DNA of 37,680 nucleotides from Streptomyces sp. McG3 (lineage in GTDB: Bacteria > Actinomycetota > Actinomycetes > Streptomycetales > Streptomycetaceae): the NCBI RefSeq assembly GCF_018619185.1, contig NZ_JAAXYC010000046.1, forward strand, positions 1 through 37,680. Direction: 5' to 3'. The notes below the pieces were generated by a model, which saw only the letters and a program-made list of their open reading frames with translations, was not told the DNA's origin and did not search any database. A program made the translations under genes and the position numbers. Below are positions 1-8,007 of this stretch, piece after piece. Every line of letters starts with the position of its first letter. The first letter of the stretch is position 1.

Positions 1-943
1 GCCGGATCCGGTCGCCGGGCAGCGGCGAGGGGGCGTAGCCGGCCTCCTCCTCGTCGACCTCCAGGCCGGCGAACCGGGCTCCCCGCGGCTTCCTGCGCCG
101 GGGCACGGGGGCTTCGGCCCGGGGTCCGTCGCCGTTCCCAGCCCCTCCGGGCCGCGGATGCCCGGCCGACGGGCCCGGAGCCTGGGCACGCGGCTGGGGG
201 TCCCTGACGGACCAGGCGGGCCCATCGGGCCACTCGGCGGTCGCGGAGGGCGCCCCGGCAGGCCCGGCGGACACCCCGACACCCCCTGCGGACGCCCCGG
301 CAGTCCCGGCAGGCGCCCCGGCCGTCCCGGCGGGCGGCTCGACGGGCCCGGCGGGCCCGGCACCCGCAGCGGGTAGCTCGACGGTCCCGGCAGGCCCGGG
401 AGCGGCTACGGCTCCCGTCCCCCGCTCGCCGGAGTGCTCCGCCCGGAACCAGCCCTCGGGAACCGCCACGGCCGCCAGCCGCCCCCGCAGCTCGGCGCAG
501 CGGGCGGTGGCGCGTTCATGGTCGTCGCGGGCCCAGGCCAGCGCTTCCGGTTCGGATGGGTCCGGGCCGCCGGGTCCGGCGCCGCGCAGGCGTTCCGCCG
601 CCCGGCGCTGCTCGCGGACCATCAACTCCAGCCGGTGGACGAGCTCCTGGCGTCCGCCGGGCCGCCGGTCGTGGGTGGCCGCGGACGCGGAGTAGAGCGC
701 GGCGGCCCGGACCGAGACCTGCTCGGCGAACCGGGCGCCGTGCAGGGCCGCGAGGTCCGCGAGCAAGGACTCCACCACGTCCCAGGGCGGGATCTCCACC
801 CCGTCCAGGCAGGACCGCATGCCGACCGGGTCGCGCCGGGCGAAGACCCCGTACCAGCCGCGTCCGGGGTCCAGTCGTGCCACCAGTTCCCGCAGGTACT
901 GCGCGAACGCCCCTACTTCGTAAGCCTGCTGATGCACCGTCAT
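1..943 (-). CDS. Unknown Pro/Ala/Gly-rich protein, 3' end outside window (partial)
   Basis: The reverse strand is open from ATG 943 to the window edge (314 codons visible, no stop reached). It starts MTVHQQAYEVGAF. Residues 1-165 look globular and mostly helical, with Leu/Arg/Glu-rich stretches and a WYGVFARRDP patch. Residues about 180-275 are a low-complexity Gly-Pro-Ala linker, followed by a basic patch (PRRRKPRG) and an acidic segment (EVDEEEAGY). I do not recognise a catalytic motif. Long Streptomyces proteins of this composition are often database-labelled 'UL36 tegument-like', which is a low-complexity match and not a function. A weak GAGG lies 7-10 nt before the ATG. The Gly-Pro repeats give collagen-like shadow frames on the other strand, which are not genes. 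Coding confidence rests on the uninterrupted frame and GC-rich third positions. Confidence 0.75.
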   Translation of the reverse strand, partial: MTVHQQAYEVGAFAQYLRELVARLDPGRGWYGVFARRDPVGMRSCLDGVEIPPWDVVESLLADLAALHGARFAEQVSVRAAALYSASAATHDRRPGGRQELVHRLELMVREQRRAAERLRGAGPGGPDPSEPEALAWARDDHERATARCAELRGRLAAVAVPEGWFRAEHSGERGTGAVAAPGPAGTVELPAAGAGPAGPVEPPAGTAGAPAGTAGASAGGVGVSAGPAGAPSATAEWPDGPAWSVRDPQPRAQAPGPSAGHPRPGGAGNGDGPRAEAPVPRRRKPRGARFAGLEVDEEEAGYAPSPLPGDRIR

Positions 944-963
944 CGTCGCCCTCGCCGACCGTC

Positions 964-981
964 GACTGGAGCCTTCCAGTC
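964..981. terminator. Small hairpin between two minus-strand genes
   Basis: GACTGGA and TCCAGTC form a perfect 7-bp stem with a 4-nt loop (GCCT). It lies in the 157-nt gap downstream of the PPOX oxidoreductase stop (1101) and upstream of the partial gene start (943). It could be a weak terminator or a leader hairpin. There is no T-tract. Confidence 0.3.
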
Positions 982-1100
982 CGGAGGCATTCGACCGCAG
1001 ACGTGTTACGGGGCGGCTACGCGCAGCTTTCGGGCGCGATGCGGCGGGAGCACACCGGCCGACCGCGCACCCCTTCACGCTCCGGCGACGGCGGCCGAAG

Positions 1101-1481
1101 TCAGAAGGTGATGGCGATCCCGGTGTGCGGGCGCTTGCCGAGCCGGGCGACCGTCGCGGGCCAGTCGACGAGCCAGAACTTCCAGGTGTACTTGCGCGCC
1201 AGCAGTTTGCGCGCCGCGCGGGTGCCGTCCTCGTCGAGGAGCTTCGCCTCGCCCTCCGCGCCGGGGGCCCCTTCGGCGATCCTGCCGCGTACGTCGCAGA
1301 CGGTGACGACGACCTTGCCGTTGTTGCGCAGCCGCTTGACCTTCCACGAGTCGGAGCGGGTCCAGACGTACAGCACATCACCCTCGGCGGCGGCCCAGAC
1401 GGGCGTGGCGACGGGTGTGCCGTTCTTCCGGTACGTGGTCAGGCTGACGTACTCGCTGCGCGCGAAGTCCTGGAGAGTCAC
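1101..1481 (-). CDS. PPOX-class F420-dependent oxidoreductase-like protein
   Basis: 126 residues, starting at GTG 1481 (MTLQDFARSEYVSLTTYRKN). The sequence has the split-barrel flavin/deazaflavin-binding pattern of short actinobacterial PPOX/Rv1155-like proteins: an N-terminal 'YVSLTTYRKNGTPVATPVW' strand pair, 'DVLYVWTRSDSWKVKRLRNN', then 'VVVTVCDVRGRI' and a C-terminal 'TGIAITF'. Length fits single-domain members of that family. These proteins bind F420 or FMN and reduce small unsaturated substrates; the substrate here is unknown. The ribosome-binding site is weak (AGGGT about 9 nt upstream). It is transcribed in the same direction as the XRE regulator 54 nt upstream, so the two may share a transcript from the palindromic promoter at 1843-1875. 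Confidence 0.88.
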   Translation of the reverse strand: MTLQDFARSEYVSLTTYRKNGTPVATPVWAAAEGDVLYVWTRSDSWKVKRLRNNGKVVVTVCDVRGRIAEGAPGAEGEAKLLDEDGTRAARKLLARKYTWKFWLVDWPATVARLGKRPHTGIAITF

Positions 1482-1535
1482 GGCGCGACCCTACGCGCTC
1501 CGACGGGCGGCTCGCCGGTCAGGGCCCGGCCCGGT

Positions 1536-1805
1536 CTACGCGATCAACGGGACGGCGGCCGGTTCCGGCGCGCAGCGGCCGAGGATCTCGTCCATGGAGA
1601 GGCCCAGCGCACCGGCGAGGGCGGCCACGGTGAAGAAGGCGGGAGTGGGTGCGCGGCCGGTCTCGATCTTGCGGAGGGTCTCCGCGGAGATTCCGGCGCT
1701 CGCGGCGACGGCCGCCATGCTGCGCTCCCCGCGCGCCGCGCGGAGCAGCGCGCCGAGCCGTTCGCCGCGCAGGCGCTCTTCGGGTGTCAGAGGGGTGCGA
1801 ACCAT
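1536..1805 (-). CDS. Small XRE-family helix-turn-helix regulator
   Basis: 89 residues. An XRE/Cro-type HTH fills most of the protein: 'RLGALLRAARGERSMAAVAASAGISAETLRKIETGRAPTPAFFTVAALAGALGLSMDEIL' is the five-helix signature, with recognition helix around 'SAETLRKIETG'. There is no additional sensor domain. ATG 1805 was chosen because the HTH begins soon after it. The gene is divergent from a methionine aminopeptidase, with only 67-73 bp between start codons. That gap contains a perfect 15-bp inverted repeat overlapping -10-like boxes on both strands. The inference is that this protein represses itself and the peptidase gene from that site; no data in the sequence prove it. Confidence 0.88.
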   Translation of the reverse strand: MVRTPLTPEERLRGERLGALLRAARGERSMAAVAASAGISAETLRKIETGRAPTPAFFTVAALAGALGLSMDEILGRCAPEPAAVPLIA

Positions 1806-1832
1806 GCGCCCATCGTACTACGGATCGCCATT

Positions 1833-1875
1833 TCTATACCGTCATTACTATACCGGTTCGACCGGTATAGTAATG
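1833..1875. promoter_or_regulatory. Palindromic divergent promoter/operator between XRE regulator and map
   Basis: CATTACTATACCGGT (1843-1857), a TCG spacer and the exact reverse complement ACCGGTATAGTAATG (1861-1875) form a 33-bp perfect dyad. Each arm carries a -10-like TATAGT: 1866-1871 reading toward map, and 1853-1848 reading toward the regulator. A third copy of the half-site, reading CGGTATAGAAATGG, follows 14 nt downstream of the second on the minus strand, with TATAGA at 1838-1833. On the plus strand TATAGT ends 7 nt before ATG 1879, so the map transcript may be leaderless. The arrangement suits repression by occlusion of both promoters. Confidence 0.7.
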
Positions 1876-1878
1876 GGC

Positions 1879-2646
1879 ATGGTGCACATCAAGACGGACA
1901 CACACATGGCAGCGATGCGCGAGGCCGGCCGGGTCGTCGCGCAGATCCTGACCCGGGCGCGGGAGGTGGCGGCGGTCGGCGTGACCCCCCGCCAACTGGA
2001 CGAGGCGGCCCGCGAGGTGCTGAGCGAGGCCGGGGCCTCCTCGCCCTTCCTGAACTACAAGCCGCACTTCGCGCCCACCCCGTTCCCGGCCGTCATCTGC
2101 GTCTCGGTCAACGACGCGGTCGTCCACGGCATCCCCTCGGCCGATCCACTGCGCGACGGGGACCTCGTCAGCGTGGACGCGGGAGCCCTCCTGGGCGGCT
2201 GGGCCGGTGACTCGGCGGTCAGCTTCACCGTGGGCGAGGCCCGCCCCACCGACACCCGGCTCATCGACGCCGCGAACGAGGCCCTGGCGGCCGGGATCGG
2301 CGCGGCCGTGGCCGGCAACCGGATCGGCGACATCGCCCACGCGATCGGCACGGTCTGCCGGAAGGCGGGCTACGGCATTCTGGAGGGGTACGGCGGCCAC
2401 GGCATCGGCCGGTCCATGCACGAGGACCCGTCCGTGCCGAACGAGGGACGGCCGGGGCGCGGCATGGTGCTGCGGCACGGCATGGTCCTGGCGATCGAGC
2501 CCATGCTCATCGGCGGTGGCGGCGACGAGTTCCGCCACGACGAGGACGGCTGGACACTGCGGACCACCGACGGCAGCCGCGCCTCGCACGCCGAGCACAC
2601 GGTGGCGATCACGAACGACGGCCCGCGCGTCCTGACCGCGCTGTGA
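1879..2646 (+). CDS. map: Type I methionine aminopeptidase
   Basis: 255 residues (MVHIKTDTHMAAMREAG). It removes the initiator Met from nascent proteins in the cytoplasm using a two-metal site. The five canonical metal ligands are all present: D100 (SVDAG), D111 (AGDSA), H174 (YGGHGIGR), E207 (IEPM) and E239 (HAEHTV). The substrate-positioning H83 (VVHGIP) is also there. Length is that of the short type I enzyme without an N-terminal SH3-binding extension. ATG 1879 is preferred over in-frame ATG 1873 because no ribosome-binding site precedes either, and TATAGT at 1866-1871 would place transcription start at about 1878-1880. Streptomyces normally has a housekeeping map gene in the ribosomal-protein region, so this copy with its own small XRE regulator is probably an accessory, regulated paralogue. 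It ends 20 nt from the convergent chitosanase gene. Confidence 0.95.
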   Translation: MVHIKTDTHMAAMREAGRVVAQILTRAREVAAVGVTPRQLDEAAREVLSEAGASSPFLNYKPHFAPTPFPAVICVSVNDAVVHGIPSADPLRDGDLVSVDAGALLGGWAGDSAVSFTVGEARPTDTRLIDAANEALAAGIGAAVAGNRIGDIAHAIGTVCRKAGYGILEGYGGHGIGRSMHEDPSVPNEGRPGRGMVLRHGMVLAIEPMLIGGGGDEFRHDEDGWTLRTTDGSRASHAEHTVAITNDGPRVLTAL

Positions 2647-2666
2647 GCACCGTGGGGACCACCCTC

Positions 2667-3395
2667 CTATGAGCGCCCGACGAACTCCCGGGCCAGTTCC
2701 GCTCCCCGGCTCCGCGCCCGTGCGCGGCTCTCGATCGGGGAGATACGGGAGTCCTTGAACGCGATGTAGGTGACCCCGGACTCGGCGCCTCCGGTCGACG
2801 GGTCGGCATCGATGCCCAGGGTCTTCGCCATGGCGTACGACGCCTCCCCGATGATGCCCGTGGGGCCGGTGTCGCCGATCACGCCGTACCGCACCCGGTC
2901 CCGGTACACGACCGCCACGACGCTGCCGCCGGTGAGCCCCGACTTCCGGTGGTCCCACACCTTGCTCGGGCCCGGTACGACCACATGGGGGAGCGCGGCC
3001 GAGTCCAGGGGTTCGCCGCGGGAGCTCTGGAACGCGGTCTCCGGGAGGAAGTACGGATCGGTCCTCCGGTTGCAGGCCTTCGTCTTCCGGCCGTCGCAGT
3101 CGATGTCCATGTCCGCCTTCCAGAAGACGGCGTCCTTGGTGCCGCAGACGGACACCGTCGCCTTGGAGCTGCCGCTGTCCGTGCGGTAGGCGCCTTTCGA
3201 GATCCGGGCGCAGGCGCGGACCTCGGCCAGCAGTTCCGCGGCGCTCGCGTTCCCTTCGACGGCGGTCGTCCCGGCCCCTTCCGGCTCCTGTCCGCCACCG
3301 GCCCCGGGGCCGGTGGCGGACGCGGGCAGGGCCGCCGCTCCGAGGAGCGCGGCGCCGCAGACGGCGGATGTCAGGGCGAGCATGCGGGTGCGCAT
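2667..3395 (-). CDS. Secreted GH75-family (fungal-type) chitosanase
   Basis: 242 residues from ATG 3395 (MRTRMLALTS). Residues 1-27 are a Sec signal peptide (basic start, Ala/Leu core, LPASA cleavage). The mature part matches glycoside hydrolase family 75: 'DMDIDCDGRKTKAC', 'TDPYFLPETAF', 'LPHVVVPGP', 'VAVVYRDRVRYGVIGDTGPTG' and 'GIDADPSTGG..SGVTYIAFK'. D175 (IGDTG) and E184 (IGEAS) are nine residues apart, the same spacing as the catalytic Asp/Glu pair reported for the Aspergillus enzyme. The expected role is extracellular endo-hydrolysis of chitosan. Residues 30-55 are a Gly/Glu-rich linker. It lies downstream of ggt on the same strand, across a hairpin, so it probably has its own promoter. 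Confidence 0.9.
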   Translation of the reverse strand: MRTRMLALTSAVCGAALLGAAALPASATGPGAGGGQEPEGAGTTAVEGNASAAELLAEVRACARISKGAYRTDSGSSKATVSVCGTKDAVFWKADMDIDCDGRKTKACNRRTDPYFLPETAFQSSRGEPLDSAALPHVVVPGPSKVWDHRKSGLTGGSVVAVVYRDRVRYGVIGDTGPTGIIGEASYAMAKTLGIDADPSTGGAESGVTYIAFKDSRISPIESRARARSRGAELAREFVGRS

Positions 3396-3466
3396 GGTGC
3401 GGAAGGACCCTTCCCGTAGACCGAGGGACCGCCGTACGGGTCCCCTTGCCGGCACGCCAAGGCCAC

Positions 3467-3506
3467 GGGGCCGGCACCGCGCGCTGTTTCGCGTGATACC
3501 GGCCCC
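3467..3506 (-). terminator. Probable intrinsic terminator downstream of ggt
   Basis: GGGGCCGG (3467-3474) pairs with CCGGCCCC (3499-3506), and an inner GCGCG/CGCGT stem extends it. It sits 27 nt beyond the ggt stop codon on the minus strand. As is usual in Streptomyces there is no T-run. Confidence 0.55.
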
Positions 3507-3532
3507 CGGGGCCCCTGCTTCGTCCGGCCGGC

Positions 3533-5350
3533 TCAGTGACCGCCGCCCGGATGCACCACCATGGCCGAGCCGCCGCCGCGGCGCACCTTCTCCGCCGCCG
3601 CCAGCCAGCGGCCGTCGGGCAGTCGCTGCACCCCGGTGGCGGCCCCGATCTCCGGGTTCTGCTTGAAGGCGTGGCCGAGCTTCTCCAACTCCGCGCGGAC
3701 CGGGCTGTTCCACAGGTCCGGCTCGATCTCCGTCGTCGGCGCGTTGCGCTGGCTGGCGCGCGGCGCGGCGATCGCGTCGACCAGCGGGAGTCCCCGGTCC
3801 AGGTGTCCGGTGAGCGACTGGAGCACGGTCGTGATGATGGTGGCCCCGCCCGGCGAGCCGAGGGCGAGCACCGGCTTGCCGTGCTGCAGCACGATGGTCG
3901 GGGAGATCGACGAGCGCGGCCGCTTGCCCGGACCCGGGAGGTTCGGGTCGTGCACCGCCGGGTTGGCGGGCGCGAAGGAGAAGTCGGTCAGTTCGTTGTT
4001 GAGCAGGAAGCCCCGGCCGGGCACGGTGATGGCGCTGCCGCCGGTGGTCTCGATGGTCAGGGTGTAGGCGACGACGTTGCCCCACTTGTCGGCCGTCGTC
4101 AGGTGGGTGGTGTTCTCACCCTCGAACGTGGTGGGCGCGGCCGTGCCGCCGCTGCCGCACCGCTCGGGGTCGCGCGGGTCGCCCGGCGCCAGCGGGCTGG
4201 TCAGCGCCTTGTCGTCCCGGATCAGGCACTCCCGCGCGTCGGCGAACCGCTGGCCCAGCAGTTCCTTCGTGGGGACGTCCTCGAACGCGGGGTCGCCGAC
4301 CCAGCGTCCCCGGTCGGCGAACGCGATGCGGCTCGCCTCGATCAGGCGGTGGAGGTACTGCACCCGGTCGGCGCGCGAAAGGTCGGTGGACTCCAGGATG
4401 TTGAGGGCCTCGCCGACGCTGGTGCCGCCGGACGAGGAGGGTGCCATGCCGTAGACGTCCAGGCCCCGGTAGCTCACCTTCGTCGGGTCCTTGCGCAGGG
4501 TCCGGTAGGCGGCGAGGTCCTCACGGGTCAGGTCGCCGGGCCGCACCACCCGGGTGGCGTCCGGGTCGACGGGCGGCTTGCGCACCGTGCGGACGATGTC
4601 GTCGGCCAACTCACCCCGGTACAGCTCCCCGACGCCCTTGCGGCCGAGCTTCTCGTACGTACGGGCCAGGTCGGGGTTCTTGAACACGGTTCCGACCACG
4701 GGGAGTTCACCGCCCGGCAGGAACAGCTCGGCGGAGGCCGGGAAGTCGGCGAACCGGGCCTGGTTGGAGGCCGTCTGCGAGCGGAAGGTGCCGTCCACGA
4801 CGAAGCCGTCCCGGGCCAGGCGTTCGGCCGGTTTCAGCAGCGTACGCAGGGACTTGCTGCCCCACGCGTCCAGGGCCCGCTCCCAGGTGGCCGGGGTGCC
4901 GGGCGTGCCGACGCCGAGGCCGCTGGTCACGCCCTCCTCGAAGGGGATCGGCTTGCCGTTCTCCAGGAAGAGGGAGGCGTCCGCGCTGCGGGGCGCGGTC
5001 TCGCGGCCGTCGATCGTCCGCACGGCGCGCTTCTTCGCGTCGTAGTGGACGAAGTAGCCACCGCCGCCGATGCCCGCCGAGTACGGCTCGGTCACGCCGA
5101 GCGCGGCAGCCGTGGCGACGGCCGCGTCCACCGCGTTGCCGCCCTTGCGCAGCACCTCGATCCCGGCGGCCGACGCGTCCGGGTCGACGCTCGCCACCGC
5201 TCCCCCGTAGCCCACCGCCACCGGGGACTTGGGTGGCGCGGGACGCGGGGCGGCGGACGGTGCCGAGGCCACCGGGGCGGCGGCTCCCACCGACGCGACC
5301 ACGGCGAGGACGGCCAACAGCGACGTGTTCCGGCCGACGGAACGGCGCAT
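3533..5350 (-). CDS. ggt: Gamma-glutamyltransferase (secreted)
   Basis: 605 residues, ATG 5350, preceded by GGAGG five nt upstream. It cleaves gamma-glutamyl bonds (glutathione and related compounds) and is an N-terminal nucleophile enzyme that self-processes. A signal peptide spans about residues 1-30 (LLAVLAVVASVGAAAPVASA). The large-subunit hallmark 'GGNAVDAAVATAAALGVTEPYSAGIGGGGYF' is at 70-100 and 'APSSSGGTS' at 303-311. The processing site/nucleophile is T414 in 'ENTTHLTTADKWGN'. 'GSPGGATI' at 498-505 is the oxyanion/ligand loop. Length fits the complete precursor. It is divergent from an unknown membrane-anchored gene across 106 nt. Confidence 0.96.
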   Translation of the reverse strand: MRRSVGRNTSLLAVLAVVASVGAAAPVASAPSAAPRPAPPKSPVAVGYGGAVASVDPDASAAGIEVLRKGGNAVDAAVATAAALGVTEPYSAGIGGGGYFVHYDAKKRAVRTIDGRETAPRSADASLFLENGKPIPFEEGVTSGLGVGTPGTPATWERALDAWGSKSLRTLLKPAERLARDGFVVDGTFRSQTASNQARFADFPASAELFLPGGELPVVGTVFKNPDLARTYEKLGRKGVGELYRGELADDIVRTVRKPPVDPDATRVVRPGDLTREDLAAYRTLRKDPTKVSYRGLDVYGMAPSSSGGTSVGEALNILESTDLSRADRVQYLHRLIEASRIAFADRGRWVGDPAFEDVPTKELLGQRFADARECLIRDDKALTSPLAPGDPRDPERCGSGGTAAPTTFEGENTTHLTTADKWGNVVAYTLTIETTGGSAITVPGRGFLLNNELTDFSFAPANPAVHDPNLPGPGKRPRSSISPTIVLQHGKPVLALGSPGGATIITTVLQSLTGHLDRGLPLVDAIAAPRASQRNAPTTEIEPDLWNSPVRAELEKLGHAFKQNPEIGAATGVQRLPDGRWLAAAEKVRRGGGSAMVVHPGGGH

Positions 5351-5456
5351 ACGTACCTCCAGTCAACGGATCTCCCGCCGCAGGGTAGCCCCGGGGGAGC
5401 CCGATCGTCAGGACCGCCTCGAACGGTTACCCGAATGACCGATACCATGCGCGCCC

Positions 5457-6200
5457 ATGACGGACGACGTGCGCAACATCGTGCTGGGCGTGATAGCCGC
5501 CGGGATCAGTGCCTCGCTGGGCTGGCTCGCCCGGACCTACCTCTGGCGGCGGGGACTCCGCCGCAAACAGGCCTTCTTCGGGCTGCCGGCGAACTCCGAA
5601 TGCCTGCTCGTCGTCAACCGCTACGCGGGCGCCGAAGGGTCGGTGCACCGTCACGACGCGTTCGCCCTGCTCGAACTCTCCGCCCTCATCAAGGACTGTG
5701 CGGCACACGCGCAGATCGTCACGCACGACACGGCCCAGCAGGGGTTCGGGGAGCGCACGGAGTTCTGCGTCGGCGGCCCGACGTCCAACCAGCGGATGGC
5801 CGCGCACCTGCGGACCCTGCTCCCCGGGGTGCGGATCAACGTCGAGCAGGACCCGGGCCCGGACCGGGTGGCGTTCCAGATCGGTTCGGAGCGCTACCGG
5901 CTGGAGCCGGGCACCTCCGAGTACGTCCTGCTGGCACGCCTGACGGGCAGTCAAGAAGCCCGCCCGGTCTTCCTGTTCTGCGGTCAGCGGGCCATCACCA
6001 ACCAGGCGGCGACCCGCTATGTCGCGCGCAACTACGAGAAGCTGCGCCGCAAGCACGGTGCCAAGTCGTTCTGCCTGCTGCTGAGGGTCGTCAACTCCGG
6101 TGCGTACGGCCCCGATGTGGTCGAGCTAGTCGGCGATGTGACGCGCGAGGCCCAGGCTCCCGTGCCCAGCACGCCCGCCTCCCACCGGGCCGGCGGCTGA
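5457..6200 (+). CDS. Unknown membrane-anchored protein with duplicated Gly-rich motif
   Basis: 247 residues (MTDDVRNIVLGVIAAGISASLGW). One N-terminal transmembrane helix (about 7-25) is followed by a basic stop-transfer patch (RRGLRRK), so the rest is predicted cytoplasmic. The soluble part has two similar alpha/beta blocks: 'FCVGGPTSNQRMAAHLRTLLPG' (about 103-124) and 'FLFCGQRAITNQAATRYVARNY' (about 172-193). Each pairs a hydrophobic strand ending in Cys-Gly with a Thr-Asn-Gln or Ser-Asn-Gln turn and a helix, which suggests a Rossmann-like nucleotide- or ligand-binding fold. I recognise no named family. It is divergent from ggt and ends 11 nt from the convergent murJ. Function unknown; membrane-linked sensing is one possibility and is inference only. 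Confidence 0.85.
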   Translation: MTDDVRNIVLGVIAAGISASLGWLARTYLWRRGLRRKQAFFGLPANSECLLVVNRYAGAEGSVHRHDAFALLELSALIKDCAAHAQIVTHDTAQQGFGERTEFCVGGPTSNQRMAAHLRTLLPGVRINVEQDPGPDRVAFQIGSERYRLEPGTSEYVLLARLTGSQEARPVFLFCGQRAITNQAATRYVARNYEKLRRKHGAKSFCLLLRVVNSGAYGPDVVELVGDVTREAQAPVPSTPASHRAGG

Positions 6201-6211
6201 CCGGCCCGTCG

Positions 6212-7861
6212 TCAGCGGCGCAGCCGCGCCCGGCCGGCCGCCACCGCCCCGGTGATCTCGCCTATCCCGAACGGCCGGGCCAGCAGCACCACCACGAGCA
6301 GCAGCGTGAGCGTCCCGGCCCCGGCGGCCGCCATGTCGCCCGCGCCCTCCGCCGCACGCGCCGCACCGTACGCCAGCGCGCCGGCGGGCAGGCAGGCGGC
6401 GACGAGGCGCGCGTGCCCGCCGAGGGTCGGCGACCGCAGCAGCGAACCCGCACCGGTGCCCGAGAGCCGGCGGGACAGGACGTAACCGGTGACGGCGAAC
6501 CCGGCGCAGAAGGACACCGTGCTCGCCCCCGCCATCCCGGTCACCGCCCAGCGCGCCGGAAGCAGGAGGTACGCGGCGACCGAGAGGCCCGCCTGGACGG
6601 CGGCGATCACCAGGTTGAGGAGGAACGGGGTGCGGGTGTCGCCCATCGCGTAGAAGCCGCGGGAGAGGACGTAACTCCCGGAGAAGGCGATCAGACCGGG
6701 GGCGAAGGCCATCATGATTCCGGCCATCACGGTGATGTCGGCGGCGGTGGTGCGCCCGTACCCGAAGACGGAGCCGATCACCCATGGTGCGAGCACCAGC
6801 AGGGCGGTGGCGGCGGGCACCACGACGGCGGCGCTGGTGCGCAGGGCGTACGCGACGTCGCGGCGCACCCCGGCGAGGTCGCCGTCGGCCGCGGCCCGGC
6901 TCATCCGGGGCATCAGCGCGGTGACCAGCGAGACGGTGATGATCCCCTGGGGGACGACCCAGAGTTGATAGGCGTAGCTGTACGCGGTGTAACCCGCCCC
7001 GCCGGCGACGCCCTGTTCGACGGCGTGCTGTCCGGTGGCGGTGGAGAGCCGGGTGACGACCCAGTACGCGAGCTGGTTGGTGAGGACCAGCAGCACCAGC
7101 CAGCCGGCCGCGCGGACCGGCCGGGTCAGTCCGCTGCCACGCCAGTCGAACCGGGGCCGCCAGCGGAACCGGGCGGCGCGCAGGGCGGGGATCAGGGCGA
7201 GGGTCTGCACGGCTATCCCGGCGGTGGTGCCCCAGCCGAGGAGGTGGGCGTCGGCGTTGGAGAGGGTGCCGTCGGAGTCGGCGGCGACGCCGATGTAGAG
7301 CCCGAACACCCCGATGATCACGACGTTGTTGAGGACCGGGGTCCACATCATCGCGCCGAACCGGCCGCGGGCGTTGAGGACCTGGCCGAGCAGGGTGAAG
7401 AGCCCGTAGAAGAGGATCTGCGGCAGGCAGTAGCGGGCGAGGGCGACGGTCAGTTCGGCCTGGCGTCCGTCGTAGTCGGTGTAGACGCCGACGATGAGGG
7501 GCGCCGCCGCCACCGCGAACCCGGTGAGCGCGAGGAGGCCGACGGCGCACAGGGTGAGCAGCCGGTCGGTGTACGCGGCTCCCCCGTCGGCGTGTTCCCT
7601 GGCCGCCCGGACCAGCTCGGGGACGAACACCGCGTTGAGCGCGCCGCCGATGAGCAGGATGTACAGGATGTTGGGCACGGTGTTGGCGACCGTGTAGCCG
7701 TCGGCGGTCAGGCTGGTGCCGAGAGCGGCGACGACGACGGCCGAGCGGACGAAGCCGGTGGCGCGCGAGACGACGGAGCCGGCCGCCATGACAGCCCCGC
7801 TGCGCAGCACCGATGCGGAGCGGACCGGGGGGCCGGTGGTGCTGTCGACGGTCGCGCTCAC
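6212..7861 (-). CDS. murJ: MurJ/MviN-family lipid II flippase-like membrane protein
   Basis: 549 residues from GTG 7861, with GGGAG eight nt upstream; an in-frame ATG at 8020 would add 53 residues without a membrane segment or RBS. It has about 14 hydrophobic helices and the MurJ/MviN pattern: 'VVSRATGFVRSAVVVAALG' in TM1, 'VANTVPNILYILLIGGALNAVFVPELVRA' in TM2, 'YSYAYQLWVVPQGIITVSLVTALMPRMSR' and 'RGFYAMGDTRTPF'. It would export lipid-linked peptidoglycan precursor across the membrane. Streptomyces genomes carry more than one MurJ-like gene, and this one is not next to parAB/trxA as the usual essential copy is, so it may be an accessory paralogue. It is divergent from an L,D-transpeptidase lipoprotein across 146 nt, a pairing that points to cell-wall assembly. 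Confidence 0.9.
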   Translation of the reverse strand: MSATVDSTTGPPVRSASVLRSGAVMAAGSVVSRATGFVRSAVVVAALGTSLTADGYTVANTVPNILYILLIGGALNAVFVPELVRAAREHADGGAAYTDRLLTLCAVGLLALTGFAVAAAPLIVGVYTDYDGRQAELTVALARYCLPQILFYGLFTLLGQVLNARGRFGAMMWTPVLNNVVIIGVFGLYIGVAADSDGTLSNADAHLLGWGTTAGIAVQTLALIPALRAARFRWRPRFDWRGSGLTRPVRAAGWLVLLVLTNQLAYWVVTRLSTATGQHAVEQGVAGGAGYTAYSYAYQLWVVPQGIITVSLVTALMPRMSRAAADGDLAGVRRDVAYALRTSAAVVVPAATALLVLAPWVIGSVFGYGRTTAADITVMAGIMMAFAPGLIAFSGSYVLSRGFYAMGDTRTPFLLNLVIAAVQAGLSVAAYLLLPARWAVTGMAGASTVSFCAGFAVTGYVLSRRLSGTGAGSLLRSPTLGGHARLVAACLPAGALAYGAARAAEGAGDMAAAGAGTLTLLLVVVLLARPFGIGEITGAVAAGRARLRR

Positions 7862-8007
7862 TGATGGTCTCCCGTGTTCCGAGGTGCTGGCCGACGGTGG
7901 AGCGTACTCCGGACCGAGCAGTGAGGTTTCTCCCGGGAAAGGAAGGAACCCGACATGAGGGAAATGCCTCTCCCCTGGTGAGCACCCCTGCCCTGGAGGT
8001 TTTTCCG

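Noticed and set aside
158..376. Plus-strand collagen-like GPGG-repeat frame
   Set aside because: It is the antisense shadow of the Gly/Pro/Ala-rich linker of the minus-strand gene at 1-943, with no RBS.
3536..7864. 1442-codon plus-strand open frame
   Set aside because: It runs antisense through ggt and murJ with Arg/Gly/Asp-biased composition and no domain; a high-GC artefact.
7945..7975. Sigma-E promoter (GGAAC...) in the murJ/ldt intergenic region
   Set aside because: GGAAC is present at 7945-7949, but no convincing GTC-type -10 appears at 16-17 nt, so it is not listed as a feature.
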